Part shown: one piece after another, positions 20,766-32,925 of the stretch
Numbering within the stretch: the stretch's first letter is position 1
Layout: each line of letters starts with the position of its first letter
NCBI RefSeq assembly: GCF_014207095.1
Contig: NZ_JACHBG010000022.1
Location: 1 to 64,000, forward strand
Length of the DNA stretch: 64,000 nucleotides
Source of the DNA: Martinezella lusitana
GTDB lineage: Bacteria; Pseudomonadota; Alphaproteobacteria; Rhizobiales; Rhizobiaceae
Direction: 5' to 3'
Made by a program: the position numbers and the translations under genes
Notes under the pieces: model-generated
What the model was told of the DNA's origin: nothing
The model's input: only the letters and a program-made list of their open reading frames with translations
Database searches by the model: none

Positions 20766-22007
20766 TCAGCTCCGGTAGTCGCCATTGATGGCAACATATT
20801 CCTTCGTCAGGTCGCAGGTCCAGACCGTTGCGCGACCATTGCCGAGGCCGAGATCGACCTTCACCGGAATATCCTGCTGTTTCATGACGTTGGAGGCAGC
20901 CTCCTCGGAGTAAGAAGCGTCACGCTCGCCGTTGACAGCAACGCGAACGTCACCGAACCAGATGGCGAGCTTGTCGCGATCCGCCATCTCGCCGGCCTTG
21001 CCGACAGCCATGACGACGCGGCCCCAATTGGCGTCTTCGCCGGCAGCCGCGGTCTTGACCAGCGGCGAATTGGCGACCGACAGCGCGATGCGCTTGGCAG
21101 CGGCATCGCTCTCGGCGCCCGTCACGGTGATTTCGAGCATCTTGGTGGCGCCTTCGCCGTCGCGAACGACCTGAATGGCGAGATCCTTAAGCAGCTCGTT
21201 GAGCGCTGCGCGGAAGCCGGCAAGCTTCGGATCGTCGGAGCGATCGATATGCGCCTGACCGTCGGCTGCGGCAGCACCGGTGGCGAACAACATCAGCGTG
21301 TCGGAGGTCGAGGTATCGCTATCAACGGTCATGGAGTTGAAGCTCGGCCCGACGCCGTCGGACAGCAGCGACTGAAGAGCGGCAGAGGAAATATCGGCAT
21401 CCGTGACGACGAAGGAGAGCATCGTCGCCATGTCGGGCGCGATCATGCCAGCGCCCTTGGCAATGCCGTTGATGGTGACCTTGACGCCGCCGATGTCGGC
21501 ACTGCGCGTCGCGACCTTCGGATAGGTATCCGTGGTCATGATGGCCTTGGCGGCCTCGAACCAGAAATCGTTGACGGCACCCTTGGCCATGGCGTCGAGC
21601 ACGCCGGCAAATTTGGTGGCATCAAGTGGCTCGCCGATGACGCCGGTGGAGGCGAGATAGACTTCGTTTTCACCGCAGCCGACGGCAGCAGCCGCAGACT
21701 TGGCGGTCAGCTCGGTCGCCTGGCGGCCCTTCAGGCCGGTAAAGGCGTTGGCATTGCCGGAATTGACGACGACGGCGCGGGCACTGCCGTGGGCCAGGTT
21801 CTTCCGGCAGAAATCGACGGGAGCCGAAGGGCACTTCGAGCGCGTGAAGACGCCGGCAACAGCTGCGGGCTTATCGAAAACCATCAGCAAGACGTCGGTC
21901 CGGTTCTTGTACTTGATACCGGCGGATGCCGTGGTCATGCGCACGCCGCGAAGAGCGGGCATGGAGGCAAAGGTTTTGGGAGCGAGCGGAGAAACGGAAC
22001 CGGACAT
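20766..22007 (-). CDS. argJ: bifunctional glutamate N-acetyltransferase / amino-acid acetyltransferase ArgJ
   Basis: A 413-residue ornithine acetyltransferase of arginine synthesis, which recycles the acetyl group from N-acetylornithine to glutamate. The self-cleavage site is visible as MIAPDMATMLSFVVTDA, with cleavage before the Thr (about residue 190) creating the nucleophile of the beta chain. I choose ATG 22007, with AGGTGG 6 bases upstream, over GTG 22016. argH is 25 kb away in the same window. A complete family A repeat lies just upstream, separating it from the isomerase gene. Confidence 0.96.
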   Translation of the reverse strand: MSGSVSPLAPKTFASMPALRGVRMTTASAGIKYKNRTDVLLMVFDKPAAVAGVFTRSKCPSAPVDFCRKNLAHGSARAVVVNSGNANAFTGLKGRQATELTAKSAAAAVGCGENEVYLASTGVIGEPLDATKFAGVLDAMAKGAVNDFWFEAAKAIMTTDTYPKVATRSADIGGVKVTINGIAKGAGMIAPDMATMLSFVVTDADISSAALQSLLSDGVGPSFNSMTVDSDTSTSDTLMLFATGAAAADGQAHIDRSDDPKLAGFRAALNELLKDLAIQVVRDGEGATKMLEITVTGAESDAAAKRIALSVANSPLVKTAAAGEDANWGRVVMAVGKAGEMADRDKLAIWFGDVRVAVNGERDASYSEEAASNVMKQQDIPVKVDLGLGNGRATVWTCDLTKEYVAINGDYRS

Positions 22008-22022
22008 GAGAGCCACCTGAAA

Positions 22023-22133
22023 AGAGCATGATGCCGAAAAGCGTATGCGGTTTTCGGCATCATGCTCTGCTTCTTTAATTCTGGAGCGGATTCAAATTTT
22101 AGGTCGATGCGACCTAAAATCATCCGGCTCCAG
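22023..22133. repeat. intergenic hairpin element, family A, copy 2 (intact)
   Basis: This is the best-preserved copy in the window. The first hairpin pairs 22024-22040 with 22051-22067 over 17 perfect base pairs (GAGCATGATGCCGAAAA) around a 10-nt loop. The second has an outer CTGGAGC/GCTCCAG stem (from 22081 to 22133) and an inner ATTTTAGGTC/GACCTAAAAT stem (22096-22105 with 22111-22120). It lies between the isomerase stop and the argJ start. Confidence 0.92.
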
Positions 22134-22136
22134 TGA

Positions 22137-22158
22137 AGGGCCTGGAAACCCAGGCCCT
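22137..22158 (-). terminator. hairpin downstream of the peptidylprolyl isomerase gene
   Basis: AGGGCCTGG pairs with CCAGGCCCT around a 4-nt loop directly after the isomerase stop on the minus strand. The following bases are only weakly T-rich (TTCAC), so it may attenuate transcription or protect the 3' end more than fully terminate transcription into argJ. Confidence 0.5.
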
Positions 22159-22179
22159 GATGATCCTGCTTACAATTGC

Positions 22180-23082
22180 TTACTGCTGCGGCTGAGCGTC
22201 AGGCGCGACGGCATCATCTGCCGGGGCCGCATCCTGCTGCTTCTGCGCATCTTCGTAGGCCTTGCTGAGCGCCGGGTCGCTGATGGAAACCTTGGCATCC
22301 TGCTTGGCCTTGTTCAGCAGCTCAAGATACTTGTCGCGCATGACGAGCTGACGAACCTGTTCCTTGACCTGATCGAAAGCCGGAGGAGGAGCGTTGCGCT
22401 TGTCCTCGACCTTGATGACATGCCAGCCGAAATCGGTCTTGACCGGGGTCTTGGTGTAGGTTCCAACGGGAAGGGCAAAAGCCGCCTCTTCGAATTCCTT
22501 GACCATGCGGCCATGGCCGAAATAGCCGAGATCGCCGCCGTCAGCCTTGTTCGGATCGGTGGACTTTTCCTTGGCGAGTGCAGCAAAATCCTTGCCGCCG
22601 TCGAGTTCCTTGATGATCGCCTTGGCTTCGTCCTCGGTCTTCACCAGGATGTGGCGGGCGTGAACTTCTTCCTGCTTCGGCAGGGCTGCGACTTCCTTGT
22701 CGTAGCGAGCCTTGACTTCGTCGTCCTTGATGGCGTCCGCGACATGTGCCTTGAAGTAGGCATTGTGCAGCTCGCGGTCACGCAGATAGGCCATGTGCGC
22801 CTGGAAATCCGGAGTCTGGTCGAGCTTCTCGGCAGCAGCCTTCTGCGACAGCAGTTTCACGTCGATCGAAGCGGAAAGGGCAGCAACCTTCTTCTGGTCG
22901 TCCGGGAGCTGGCCGAGTTGCGGATCGAGGTTGGCAATCGCCAGGTCAAGTTCGGATTGATGGATTTCGACATTGCCAACCTTGGCAACGACGGCATCCT
23001 TGGCGTCAGCAGCAAAGGCCGGCGCCTGGAAGGTAATGACTGTTGCGAAAGCAACCGCAGCAAGTTTGTTGTACTTCAACAT
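22180..23082 (-). CDS. periplasmic parvulin-type peptidylprolyl isomerase
   Basis: A 300-residue exported foldase with a signal peptide (MLKYNKLAAVAFATVITFQAPAFA), a SurA/PrsA-like N-terminal helical region, a parvulin PPIase domain (about 135-235: ARHILVKTEDEAKAIIKEL, then GGDLGYFGHGRMVKEFEEAA and GWHVIKVEDKR) and an Ala/Gln/Pro/Asp-rich tail. It helps fold exported proteins. The frame is open from 23178, but ATG 23082 follows CCGAAGGG and begins the signal peptide. It is divergent from secA, whose export route it probably serves. Confidence 0.92.
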   Translation of the reverse strand: MLKYNKLAAVAFATVITFQAPAFAADAKDAVVAKVGNVEIHQSELDLAIANLDPQLGQLPDDQKKVAALSASIDVKLLSQKAAAEKLDQTPDFQAHMAYLRDRELHNAYFKAHVADAIKDDEVKARYDKEVAALPKQEEVHARHILVKTEDEAKAIIKELDGGKDFAALAKEKSTDPNKADGGDLGYFGHGRMVKEFEEAAFALPVGTYTKTPVKTDFGWHVIKVEDKRNAPPPAFDQVKEQVRQLVMRDKYLELLNKAKQDAKVSISDPALSKAYEDAQKQQDAAPADDAVAPDAQPQQ

Positions 23083-23184
23083 AAAATAACCCTTCGGTGA
23101 TCTCGACCGGCTCGACAGATGGGAATCCGGCGTGAAAAAGCCTTCAGCAGGAGAATGTGGCCTTTGTGTATCGGCCAATTCCCG

Positions 23185-23213
23185 TTGACATCAATCGACC
23201 CCCCTCTTATCTG
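23185..23213 (+). promoter_or_regulatory. likely housekeeping promoter of secA
   Basis: TTGACA (23185-23190) and TATCTG (23208-23213) are separated by exactly 17 bases, an excellent match to the primary sigma factor pattern. It lies about 115 bases upstream of the secA start in the divergent gap with the isomerase gene. Confidence 0.6.
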
Positions 23214-23327
23214 TCACGCAACCTCGCGTCCAGAACAGTTTCCGGCCGTTTTGTGCTATAGTCCCGTTTTTTTGGGAATGGATAAAGCAGGGAACGGCCG
23301 GATGAAATCTCAGAAAGGACCAGTCAC

Positions 23328-26048
<2,721 letters not shown>

Positions 26049-26077
26049 GACTTCGTTCCTTTTGGAGAATCAATTGG

Positions 26078-26110
26078 ATGCCGCCCTCAGGGCGGCATTT
26101 TTCGTTTTTG
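26078..26110 (+). terminator. secA terminator
   Basis: ATGCCGCCC (26078-26086) pairs with GGGCGGCAT (26090-26098) around a TCA loop and is followed by TTTTTCGTTTTT. This is a typical intrinsic terminator 30 bases after the secA stop. Confidence 0.9.
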
Positions 26111-26222
26111 GAACGACCCTTCGCCCCGTTGCTTTCGAAGGATTGAAAGAACCTATTCTTAACCCTCCTCTGCCAAGACTATCGTGAGGTTCGGATCATA
26201 TTTAAAGTATTGCGTGTTGATC

Positions 26223-27641
26223 ATGGCGGTCTTTCAAACAGCGGAGAGAATGCTGCCGTCCGCATTGCGGGCTGTAGCGACGCCATATCTGCGCAAACTT
26301 GCCAACATCCTTACCAGCAACGATGAAAAAGCCGTTTCGCAGCGCATGGCGCTGATCGCCTTCACCATCCGCATCGTCGGCGCCGCCCTCGCCTTCTTGT
26401 CGCAGATCATTCTCGCCCGCCTGATGGGCCGCTTCGACTATGGCGTCTTCGTCTTCGTCTGGGTGCTGATGATCCTGTTCGGCAACCTTGCCTGTCTCGG
26501 CTTTCCGACCGCGATCATCCGCTTCCTGCCGCAATATGATGCAAGAGGCGACCATGCCGCCCTTCGCGGGCTGAACACGACGGCGCGCCTGTTCGTCGTC
26601 GGGCTTTCGGGCGCGCTGGCACTGCTCGGAGCCGCTCTGGCCTATGCCCTGCGCGGCACGATCGAGCACTATTATCTCACGCCGATCCTGCTTGGCCTTA
26701 TCGCCGTGCCTATGATCGCGCTCGGGGACGTTCTCGACGGCACCGCCCGCGCCAAGCATTGGCCGATCATGGCACTGAGCCCGACCTTCCTCATCCGCCC
26801 GTCGCTGATCCTGCTGTTCATGGTCATCGCCGTTCTGGCCGGTGCGCCGCGGGACGCCATCACGGCCATGATGGCTGCAGTGGCCGGTGCCTTTACCAGC
26901 GTCCTGCTTCAGTACCTCGCCGTTACCTTCCGTCTGCGCCGCCACTATCCGAACGGCGCGCGGACCATCGAGTTCAAGGCCTGGCTGTCCGTCGCCTTCC
27001 CGATATTTCTGGTTGAAGGCGTCGGCTATCTCTTCACCAATTCCGATGTCATCGTCGTCGGGATCTTTCTCGATCCGGACGAGGTCGCCGTCTACTTCGC
27101 CGCGGCCAAGACCATGGCTCTGGTGCATTTCATCTATTTCGCCGTCAAGGCCGCCATCGGCCCGCGCTTTGCGGCCATCATGGCCGAGAAGGACCAGACA
27201 AAACTGGCCGCCTTCGCCACCGAGGCAACCCGCTGGACCTTCTTTCCGGCCCTCGCCATCGGCCTCACGGTCTTGGCCGCAGGCCAGCTGCTGCTGTCGC
27301 TCTTCGGCTCTGCCTTCACGGAAGGGCAGATCGTCATGGCTATCCTTCTCGCCGGCATTCTTGCGAAAGCGCTGGTCGGTCCAGCCGAGGTATTGTTGAC
27401 CATGGCAGACAAGCAGATGATCTGCGTCTATCTCTATGCCGCTGCGCTCGGCGCCAATATCGGCCTGAACGTCATCCTGATCCCTCGTTTCGGCATCGAA
27501 GGCGCCGCCATGGCTGGAGCCGCTGCCATGGCGCTCGAAGCCTTGCTCCTGCACATTGCCGTGCGCAAAACGCTCGGCATTACACTTTTCGCCCTCATTC
27601 GCCGCCCAGCGGTGCCATCGACAACACACGGGGCCCCCTAA
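26223..27641 (+). CDS. oligosaccharide flippase family protein (Wzx/MOP superfamily)
   Basis: A protein of about 472 residues with twelve or more hydrophobic segments and the polysaccharide-transport pattern of the MOP superfamily: FTIRIVGAALAFLSQIILA at the start, an Arg-Phe-Leu-Pro-Gln-Tyr segment after the second helix, and FAAAKTMALVHFIYFAV in the middle. Such proteins flip lipid-linked saccharides across the inner membrane for surface or extracellular polysaccharide. The start is uncertain: GTG 26184, ATG 26223 and ATG 26250 are in frame. The next gene begins 4 bases after its stop and is a CelD-type acyltransferase, so the two form an operon for modifying and exporting a saccharide. Confidence 0.83.
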   Translation: MAVFQTAERMLPSALRAVATPYLRKLANILTSNDEKAVSQRMALIAFTIRIVGAALAFLSQIILARLMGRFDYGVFVFVWVLMILFGNLACLGFPTAIIRFLPQYDARGDHAALRGLNTTARLFVVGLSGALALLGAALAYALRGTIEHYYLTPILLGLIAVPMIALGDVLDGTARAKHWPIMALSPTFLIRPSLILLFMVIAVLAGAPRDAITAMMAAVAGAFTSVLLQYLAVTFRLRRHYPNGARTIEFKAWLSVAFPIFLVEGVGYLFTNSDVIVVGIFLDPDEVAVYFAAAKTMALVHFIYFAVKAAIGPRFAAIMAEKDQTKLAAFATEATRWTFFPALAIGLTVLAAGQLLLSLFGSAFTEGQIVMAILLAGILAKALVGPAEVLLTMADKQMICVYLYAAALGANIGLNVILIPRFGIEGAAMAGAAAMALEALLLHIAVRKTLGITLFALIRRPAVPSTTHGAP

Positions 27642-27644
27642 ATC

Positions 27645-28916
27645 ATGACGCGCCCTCCTTATACCCAAACGACCGACAGCCAGGTCAATGCTCTGACGCA
27701 CACACTCGCAGCGCTGCACTTCGAAACGCCGAAGGCCGAAGCGAGGGTCGAGGTTGGCCGGTCCGGCCGTGAGCTTTGCCTCTACCCCGGCAAGCTCGGT
27801 TATGAATTGCAGGACGAACTGGACTTTCTATCCAATCGCGCCATGGAGCCGAACGTCTTCTTCTCCGGTCGTTTTCTGGCGCCCGCCATGCCCCGTCTGG
27901 AGGACCGCCACGTCCGTCTGGCCCTGATGCGCGACAATAGCAGCACCCGCAGCCGTATCCGCCTGCTGATGCCGTTTACGGTCGACAAGCCGGGCTTTGC
28001 GATCGGCCCCTCGATCATTCGCATCTGGTCCAACTCCTTCGGCCCTCTGGGCACGCCGCTTGTCGATGCCGAGGATGCAGGGGAAACGCTCGACAATCTC
28101 TTCGAAGGGCTCGCACGGCCTGAGTTGCGCCTGCCGACGGCGCTCGTATTGCCCGACCTGCGCTTGAACGGCCGCTTTGCGCAGATGGCCAAGGTCGTGG
28201 CCATCGGCCGCAACCTGCCCTTCGCCGTTGCAAACCCCTTCCAGCGTCCCATGCTCGACAGTAACGAGGATGCTATCGCATACCTGAAGCGGACCATTTC
28301 CAATGCGCACCTGCGCGAAATGCGCCGGCAATGGCGGCTGCTGGAAAACCAGGGCGACGTCTCCTACAATGTCGCGCGCCAAGCCCGTGACATTCACCTG
28401 CGTATGGAGGAATTCCTGGCGCTGGAGGCAAGCGGCTGGAAAGGCAAGAAACGCACGGCTCTGGTCACGGATCGCCACCACGCCGCATTCGCCCGCGAAG
28501 CCATCTCCAATCTCGCGGCGATCGACGCCGTTCGTATTCACACGATCGATCTGAACGGCAAGGCCATCGCCTCGATGATCGTGCTGATCATGGGCGGCGA
28601 GGCCTATACCTGGAAGACGGCCTATGACGAGGCCTATGCCCGCTATTCGCCGGGCAAGCTTCTGATGGGAGAATTGACGGAATGGCACCTCGACGACGCC
28701 AACGTCGTCCGGTCCGATTCCTGCGCCATCGCGGATCATCCGATCATGAGCCGCTTCTGGCATGAGCGTGAGGACATGGGCACCCTGATCATCGGCCTGA
28801 CGCCGAACGGCGACCGCGATATCAGACAGATCACCACACAGCTGCACATGTACCGCAGCACCCGCAACATGGCGAAACTGCTGCGCGAAAAGATCCTGTC
28901 GCTGACGAAGCGCTAG
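27645..28916 (+). CDS. GNAT family acyltransferase, CelD/BioF2-like
   Basis: A 423-residue protein with an acetyltransferase_6 domain in its C-terminal half. The hallmark EEFLALEASGWKGKKRTAL lies at about residue 263, followed by HHAAFAREAISNLA and YSPGKLLMGELTEWHLDD. Relatives are annotated as cellulose biosynthesis CelD or FemAB-like proteins and acylate or aminoacylate polysaccharide or peptide substrates. The exact substrate is unknown. It is coupled to the flippase gene upstream (3-base gap). Its TAG stop codon (28914-28916) is the first triplet of a family B repeat. Confidence 0.82.
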   Translation: MTRPPYTQTTDSQVNALTHTLAALHFETPKAEARVEVGRSGRELCLYPGKLGYELQDELDFLSNRAMEPNVFFSGRFLAPAMPRLEDRHVRLALMRDNSSTRSRIRLLMPFTVDKPGFAIGPSIIRIWSNSFGPLGTPLVDAEDAGETLDNLFEGLARPELRLPTALVLPDLRLNGRFAQMAKVVAIGRNLPFAVANPFQRPMLDSNEDAIAYLKRTISNAHLREMRRQWRLLENQGDVSYNVARQARDIHLRMEEFLALEASGWKGKKRTALVTDRHHAAFAREAISNLAAIDAVRIHTIDLNGKAIASMIVLIMGGEAYTWKTAYDEAYARYSPGKLLMGELTEWHLDDANVVRSDSCAIADHPIMSRFWHEREDMGTLIIGLTPNGDRDIRQITTQLHMYRSTRNMAKLLREKILSLTKR

Positions 28917-28985
28917 AGTGTTTCCAGGAAAAGCACCCAGCGTTTCCCAGCGCGAAATACGCAGGAAAACGACGGGATAGAACGT
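28914..28985. repeat. intergenic hairpin element, family B, copy 2
   Basis: The element begins TAGAGTGTTTCCAGGAAAAG and runs through GCGTTTCCCAGCG and GGAAAACGACGGGATAGAACG. The first stem is eroded and the 3' half is hard to align, possibly reaching 29018. The TAG at its left end is the stop codon of the preceding acyltransferase gene. Confidence 0.7.
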
Positions 28986-29019
28986 CCTTGCACGCTCATC
29001 GGAACCTACGAGGGTCGCG

Positions 29020-30666
29020 CTAACTTTCGGCGTGTAGGACTTCTTCGGTCGCCCGCTCGCGCAGCAGGCGGCGGATGACCTTGCCTGAGGTGGTCAGCGG
29101 CAATGCATCGACGAATTCGATTTCGCGCGGATACTCATGCATCGAGAGCCGCGTTTTCACCCAGTCGCGGATTTCGGCGGCCAATACCTCGCTCGGCTCG
29201 CGGCCAGGCACGAGAACGACATAGGCCTTGACGATTTCGGTTCGCACCGCATCCGGCTTGCCCACCGCCGCGGCAAGCTGCACGGCCGGATGGCCGCCAA
29301 GGCAATCTTCAATCTCGCTAGGCCCGATACGATAGCCGGACGAGGTGATGACATCGTCATCGCGGCCGACGAAGGAAATATAGCCATCCGCATCCTGCCG
29401 GCCGATATCGCCGGTCAGCAGCCAATCATTGGCGAATTTCGCCTCCGTCGCCGCCTCGTTCTGCCAATAGCCCAGGAACATCACTGGATCGGGCCGCTTG
29501 ATGGCGATTTGCCCGCTCTCCCCAATGGGAACCTCGACGCCATCGGCATCGACGATCGCCACACGGTGGCCGGGCGCGGCTTTCCCCGTCGCTCCGGCGC
29601 GGCTGACGCCGAAGACTTCGCTGGAGGCGAGCACGAAATTGCACTCCGTCTGGCCGAAAAACTCGTTGACGCTGACACCGAGCACCGAGCGCGCCCATTC
29701 GAAGGTTTCGCGGCCTAGCGCCTCGCCTGCCGAGCCGATGGTGCGAAGCTTGAGGTCGTAGCGGGCTCGCGGGTTGTCGACAGCCTTTAGCAGTCGCAGC
29801 GCCGTTGGCGGGATAAAGGCATTGCGCACCTCCATTTCGGCCATGATGCGGAAGGCCATATGCGGATCGAACTTCTGCGCCGGTGAGGAAACGACGGGAA
29901 CGCCAAGCATAAGGCTCGGCAGAAGCGCATTCAGAAGGCCGCCAGCCCAGGCCCAGTCCGATGGCGTCCAGAGCCGGTCACCGGCCTTGGGAAGGCCTTC
30001 ATGGGCAAACTGCATGCCCGGAATATGCCCCGGCAGCACACGATGGCCGTGCAGTGCGCCTTTGGGTGGCCCAGTCGTGCCGGAAGTGAAAATCATCAAC
30101 GCCGGATCGTCAGGGGCTGTATCCGCCACCTCGAAAAGAGGCGGGCATGCCGCTACCAGATCGGCAAAGCCGCAGATGCCATCTTCCGCACCGTCGATAC
30201 TGATGATCTGCGTCAACCCGGGCAGCCGGTCCCTGATCGGGCGCAGCCGATCGAGACCGAAGCGGTTGGTGACGATAGCTGATGCCCCCGACGCCTGGAG
30301 CCGGTATTCCAGCGCCTCCGCACCGAACAGCAAGGCCAGCGGCAGTGCGATCGCCCCCATCTTGTAGATCGCCACATGTGCAACGACGGTCTCGAAGCTT
30401 TGCGGCAGCAGCAGCGCCACGCGGTCCCCGCGCCGCACACCAAGCGCCAAGAGTGCGTTGGCGAAAGACGCGGAACGGTCCCGCAACTCCCCATAGGTCA
30501 TGGAAAAGTGATTGCCGTCCGGATTGAAATGTTGGAGGCAGACCCGATCGGGTTCACGTTCCGCCCAGGCATCGCAAACAGCATGTCCTATGTTGAATTT
30601 CGCCGGAATCTCCCAACGAAAGTCACGATAGAGGGCTTCATAAGTATCTCGCGGGGGCAATTTCAT
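29020..30666 (-). CDS. AMP-dependent acyl-CoA synthetase
   Basis: A 548-residue adenylate-forming enzyme. The P-loop-like motif MIFTSGTTGPPKGALHGH (about residue 195), NEFFGQTECNFVLASS (about 335), DWLLTGDIGRQDADGYISFVGRDDD (about 415) and the catalytic Lys in LPLTTSGKVIRRLL near the end are all present. It looks like the acetoacetyl/medium-chain acyl-CoA synthetase branch and activates a carboxylic acid to its CoA thioester. ATG 30666 is preferred over an upstream in-frame start. It stands alone on its strand, divergent from the aldo/keto reductase. Confidence 0.88.
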   Translation of the reverse strand: MKLPPRDTYEALYRDFRWEIPAKFNIGHAVCDAWAEREPDRVCLQHFNPDGNHFSMTYGELRDRSASFANALLALGVRRGDRVALLLPQSFETVVAHVAIYKMGAIALPLALLFGAEALEYRLQASGASAIVTNRFGLDRLRPIRDRLPGLTQIISIDGAEDGICGFADLVAACPPLFEVADTAPDDPALMIFTSGTTGPPKGALHGHRVLPGHIPGMQFAHEGLPKAGDRLWTPSDWAWAGGLLNALLPSLMLGVPVVSSPAQKFDPHMAFRIMAEMEVRNAFIPPTALRLLKAVDNPRARYDLKLRTIGSAGEALGRETFEWARSVLGVSVNEFFGQTECNFVLASSEVFGVSRAGATGKAAPGHRVAIVDADGVEVPIGESGQIAIKRPDPVMFLGYWQNEAATEAKFANDWLLTGDIGRQDADGYISFVGRDDDVITSSGYRIGPSEIEDCLGGHPAVQLAAAVGKPDAVRTEIVKAYVVLVPGREPSEVLAAEIRDWVKTRLSMHEYPREIEFVDALPLTTSGKVIRRLLRERATEEVLHAES

Positions 30667-30917
30667 GCGGAATTCCAAAAATGGTGCAGCGCAGCTAACA
30701 CCTGTCGCCTCCAGGGTTCAAGGAAACATTTGAAATTGCCGTCTTCCCACGTGCGCGAATCGCCTTATTTATTGAAGAATACTTCGAAGCTCTTCACGAA
30801 CCGATGCGTCCGCTGGCGGCGTTACCCGCCAATTTGCCTTTCGCGGCGCACCATTCCCATCGCCCTTCCGACGATGGGTCTCCTTGCATCAAATGATCGA
30901 ATGGACGGAGAATATCG
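30667..30917. other. divergent promoter region, synthetase / aldo-keto reductase
   Basis: This is a 250-base gap between divergent genes. I see no clear palindrome and no reliable -35/-10 pair. It must contain both promoters. Confidence 0.3.
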
Positions 30918-31898
30918 ATGGAATACGTAAAGTTTGGCAGGACCGGCCTTGAAGTCTCGCGCATCTGCCTGGGTTGCATGACCTATGGCGATCCGAACAA
31001 GGGCACGCATGCCTGGTCGCTGAAGGAGGAGGACAGCCGTCCGCTGCTGCGCCAGGCGATCGAAGCCGGCATCAACTTCCTCGACACGGCCAACACCTAT
31101 TCCGACGGCTCATCGGAGGAGATTGTCGGTCGCGCCATCAAGGATTTCGCACGGCGTGAGGATATCGTGCTCGCGACCAAGGTCTTCAACCGCATGCGAC
31201 CCGGCCCGAACGGCGCCGGCCTGTCGCGCAAGGCGATCTTCGACGAGATCGACAACAGCCTGCGCCGCCTCGGCACCGACTATGTCGACCTCTACCAGAT
31301 CCATCGCTGGGACTATACGACGCCGATCGACGAAACGCTCGAAGCACTGCATGATGTCGTCAAGGCCGGCAAGGCCCGCTACATCGGTGCTTCCTCCATG
31401 TACGCCTGGCAATTCGCCAAGGCGATTTACACCTCCCGCCTCAACGGCTGGACGGAGTTCGTCAGCATGCAGGACCACCTGAACCTGCTCTACCGCGAAG
31501 AGGAGCGGGAAATGCTGCCCTTCTGCGAGGATCAGAAAATCGCCGTCATCCCCTGGAGCCCGCTCGCCCGCGGCCGCCTGACCCGCGACTGGGATGAGGC
31601 GACGGCCCGCACCCAATCCGACGAGTTCGGCAAGACGCTCTACACCCAGGCGCTGGAAGCCGACCGCAGGGTCGTCGATGCCGTCGGCGCTGTCGCAAAG
31701 GCACGCGGCATTCCGCGCGCCCGGGTCGCAACCGCCTGGGTTCTGCAAAAGAGCGCCGTCACCGCACCGATCGTCGGCGCCTCCAAGCCCGGCCACATCA
31801 CGGATGCCGTGGCGTCGCTGGAGGTCAAACTCACGCCGGAGGAAATCGAGGCGCTGGAGAGCCCCTACGTTCCACATGGGGTCGCCGGGTTCAAGTGA
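30918..31898 (+). CDS. aldo/keto reductase
   Basis: A 326-residue NADPH-dependent reductase of the AKR superfamily. The N-terminal MEYVKFGRTGLEVSRICLG, FLDTANTYSDGSSEE with the catalytic Asp and Tyr (about 53-60), Lys in LATKVF (about 87) and His in YQIHRWD (about 121) complete the tetrad. It is closest to the YajO/YcsN-like group of short AKRs, and the substrate is unknown. GGAG precedes ATG 30918 by 8 bases. Confidence 0.92.
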   Translation: MEYVKFGRTGLEVSRICLGCMTYGDPNKGTHAWSLKEEDSRPLLRQAIEAGINFLDTANTYSDGSSEEIVGRAIKDFARREDIVLATKVFNRMRPGPNGAGLSRKAIFDEIDNSLRRLGTDYVDLYQIHRWDYTTPIDETLEALHDVVKAGKARYIGASSMYAWQFAKAIYTSRLNGWTEFVSMQDHLNLLYREEEREMLPFCEDQKIAVIPWSPLARGRLTRDWDEATARTQSDEFGKTLYTQALEADRRVVDAVGAVAKARGIPRARVATAWVLQKSAVTAPIVGASKPGHITDAVASLEVKLTPEEIEALESPYVPHGVAGFK

Positions 31899-32074
31899 GG
31901 GCTTCGAGGGCGGCCAAGCAAGGGCAATGATGACGCATCGCCGCGCAGGGGCCCTCAGCCCAGCCCTCCGAAGTCGATTGAGCCCGCGGCAAATCGCGCA
32001 AAAGTGACTTCACGAGCAGGTCATAGTTGGGGCTTAACTGGATCGAGATTCCTTCCCCCCGAGGATGATATCCT

Positions 32075-32869
32075 ATGATCACAGTTCCCTTCGAAGCGCG
32101 GCGCTTTCAATCGACCGCGGCCTATTACCTGCGCTATCGCATCCCTTATCCGGACAGGCTGATTGCCCGTGTTGCCGAGCGCAGCGGCCTGAAAGCCGGC
32201 GATCGTGTGCTGGATCTCGGCTGCGGCCCCGGCCAGCTCGGGATCGCCTTTGCCCGGCTGCGGGGGGCAGCCGTTACGGCCATGGATCCGGAACCGGAAA
32301 TGCTCGCCGAAGTCGAGGCCGGCGCGAAGAAGGCCGGCGTCGATGTCACCATTCGCCAAGGTTCCTCCTACGATCTCGGGCCTGATATCGGCGAACTGCA
32401 CCTCTGCGTCATGGGCCGCTCCTTTCACTGGATGGACAGGCCGGCAACGCTTGAGGCGCTCGACAGGCTAATCGAGCCCGGCGGCGCCGTCGTGTTGTTC
32501 CATGACAAAAGTGTTCTGGCGGAGCCGGATTGGCGCGGGATCGTCGAGCTGCTGGCGGAAACCTACTCGCCCGAACGCAATGCCGACCGGCTGCTGCGCA
32601 AGAGCAAGGCATGGGCACCTCATGAGGCCATGCTGCTGGCCTCCCCCTTCCGCAATCTCGAGCGCATCGGCATCGTCTCGGAATATACAAGGGATATCGA
32701 GGACATCGTCGGCCGCGTCTTTTCGATGTCGTCAACCTCGCCACAGGCGCTCGGCGACAAGGCAGTCGATTTCGAGGCGGCGCTTCGTGAAAAGCTGCTT
32801 GCAGCCGCTCCCGATGGCAAATTCACGGAGATCGTCGAGGCGAACGGGCTGCTCGCGTTCCGCGATTGA
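32075..32869 (+). CDS. class I SAM-dependent methyltransferase
   Basis: A 264-residue methyltransferase with motif I VLDLGCGPGQLGIAFARL (about residue 44), an acidic motif II around AMDPEPEM (about 69) and the methyltransf_11 post-I region. The substrate is unknown. GAGG lies 12 bases before the ATG. It follows the aldo/keto reductase by 175 bases and converges with the tetR gene. Confidence 0.88.
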   Translation: MITVPFEARRFQSTAAYYLRYRIPYPDRLIARVAERSGLKAGDRVLDLGCGPGQLGIAFARLRGAAVTAMDPEPEMLAEVEAGAKKAGVDVTIRQGSSYDLGPDIGELHLCVMGRSFHWMDRPATLEALDRLIEPGGAVVLFHDKSVLAEPDWRGIVELLAETYSPERNADRLLRKSKAWAPHEAMLLASPFRNLERIGIVSEYTRDIEDIVGRVFSMSSTSPQALGDKAVDFEAALREKLLAAAPDGKFTEIVEANGLLAFRD

Positions 32870-32925
32870 ACTTGTGGGTGCGGAGCGGTGGGGCGAAACC
32901 TCTCGCTGCTCCGCTCGTCGCCAGC

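Noticed and set aside
26202..27719. Long open frames antisense to real genes (also 9604-10884 +, 15630-16913 +, 48532-49890 -, 55968-57329 -)
   Set aside because: All are opposite well-identified genes, have Arg/Gly/His-rich unlikely composition and no start signals. They are shadows.
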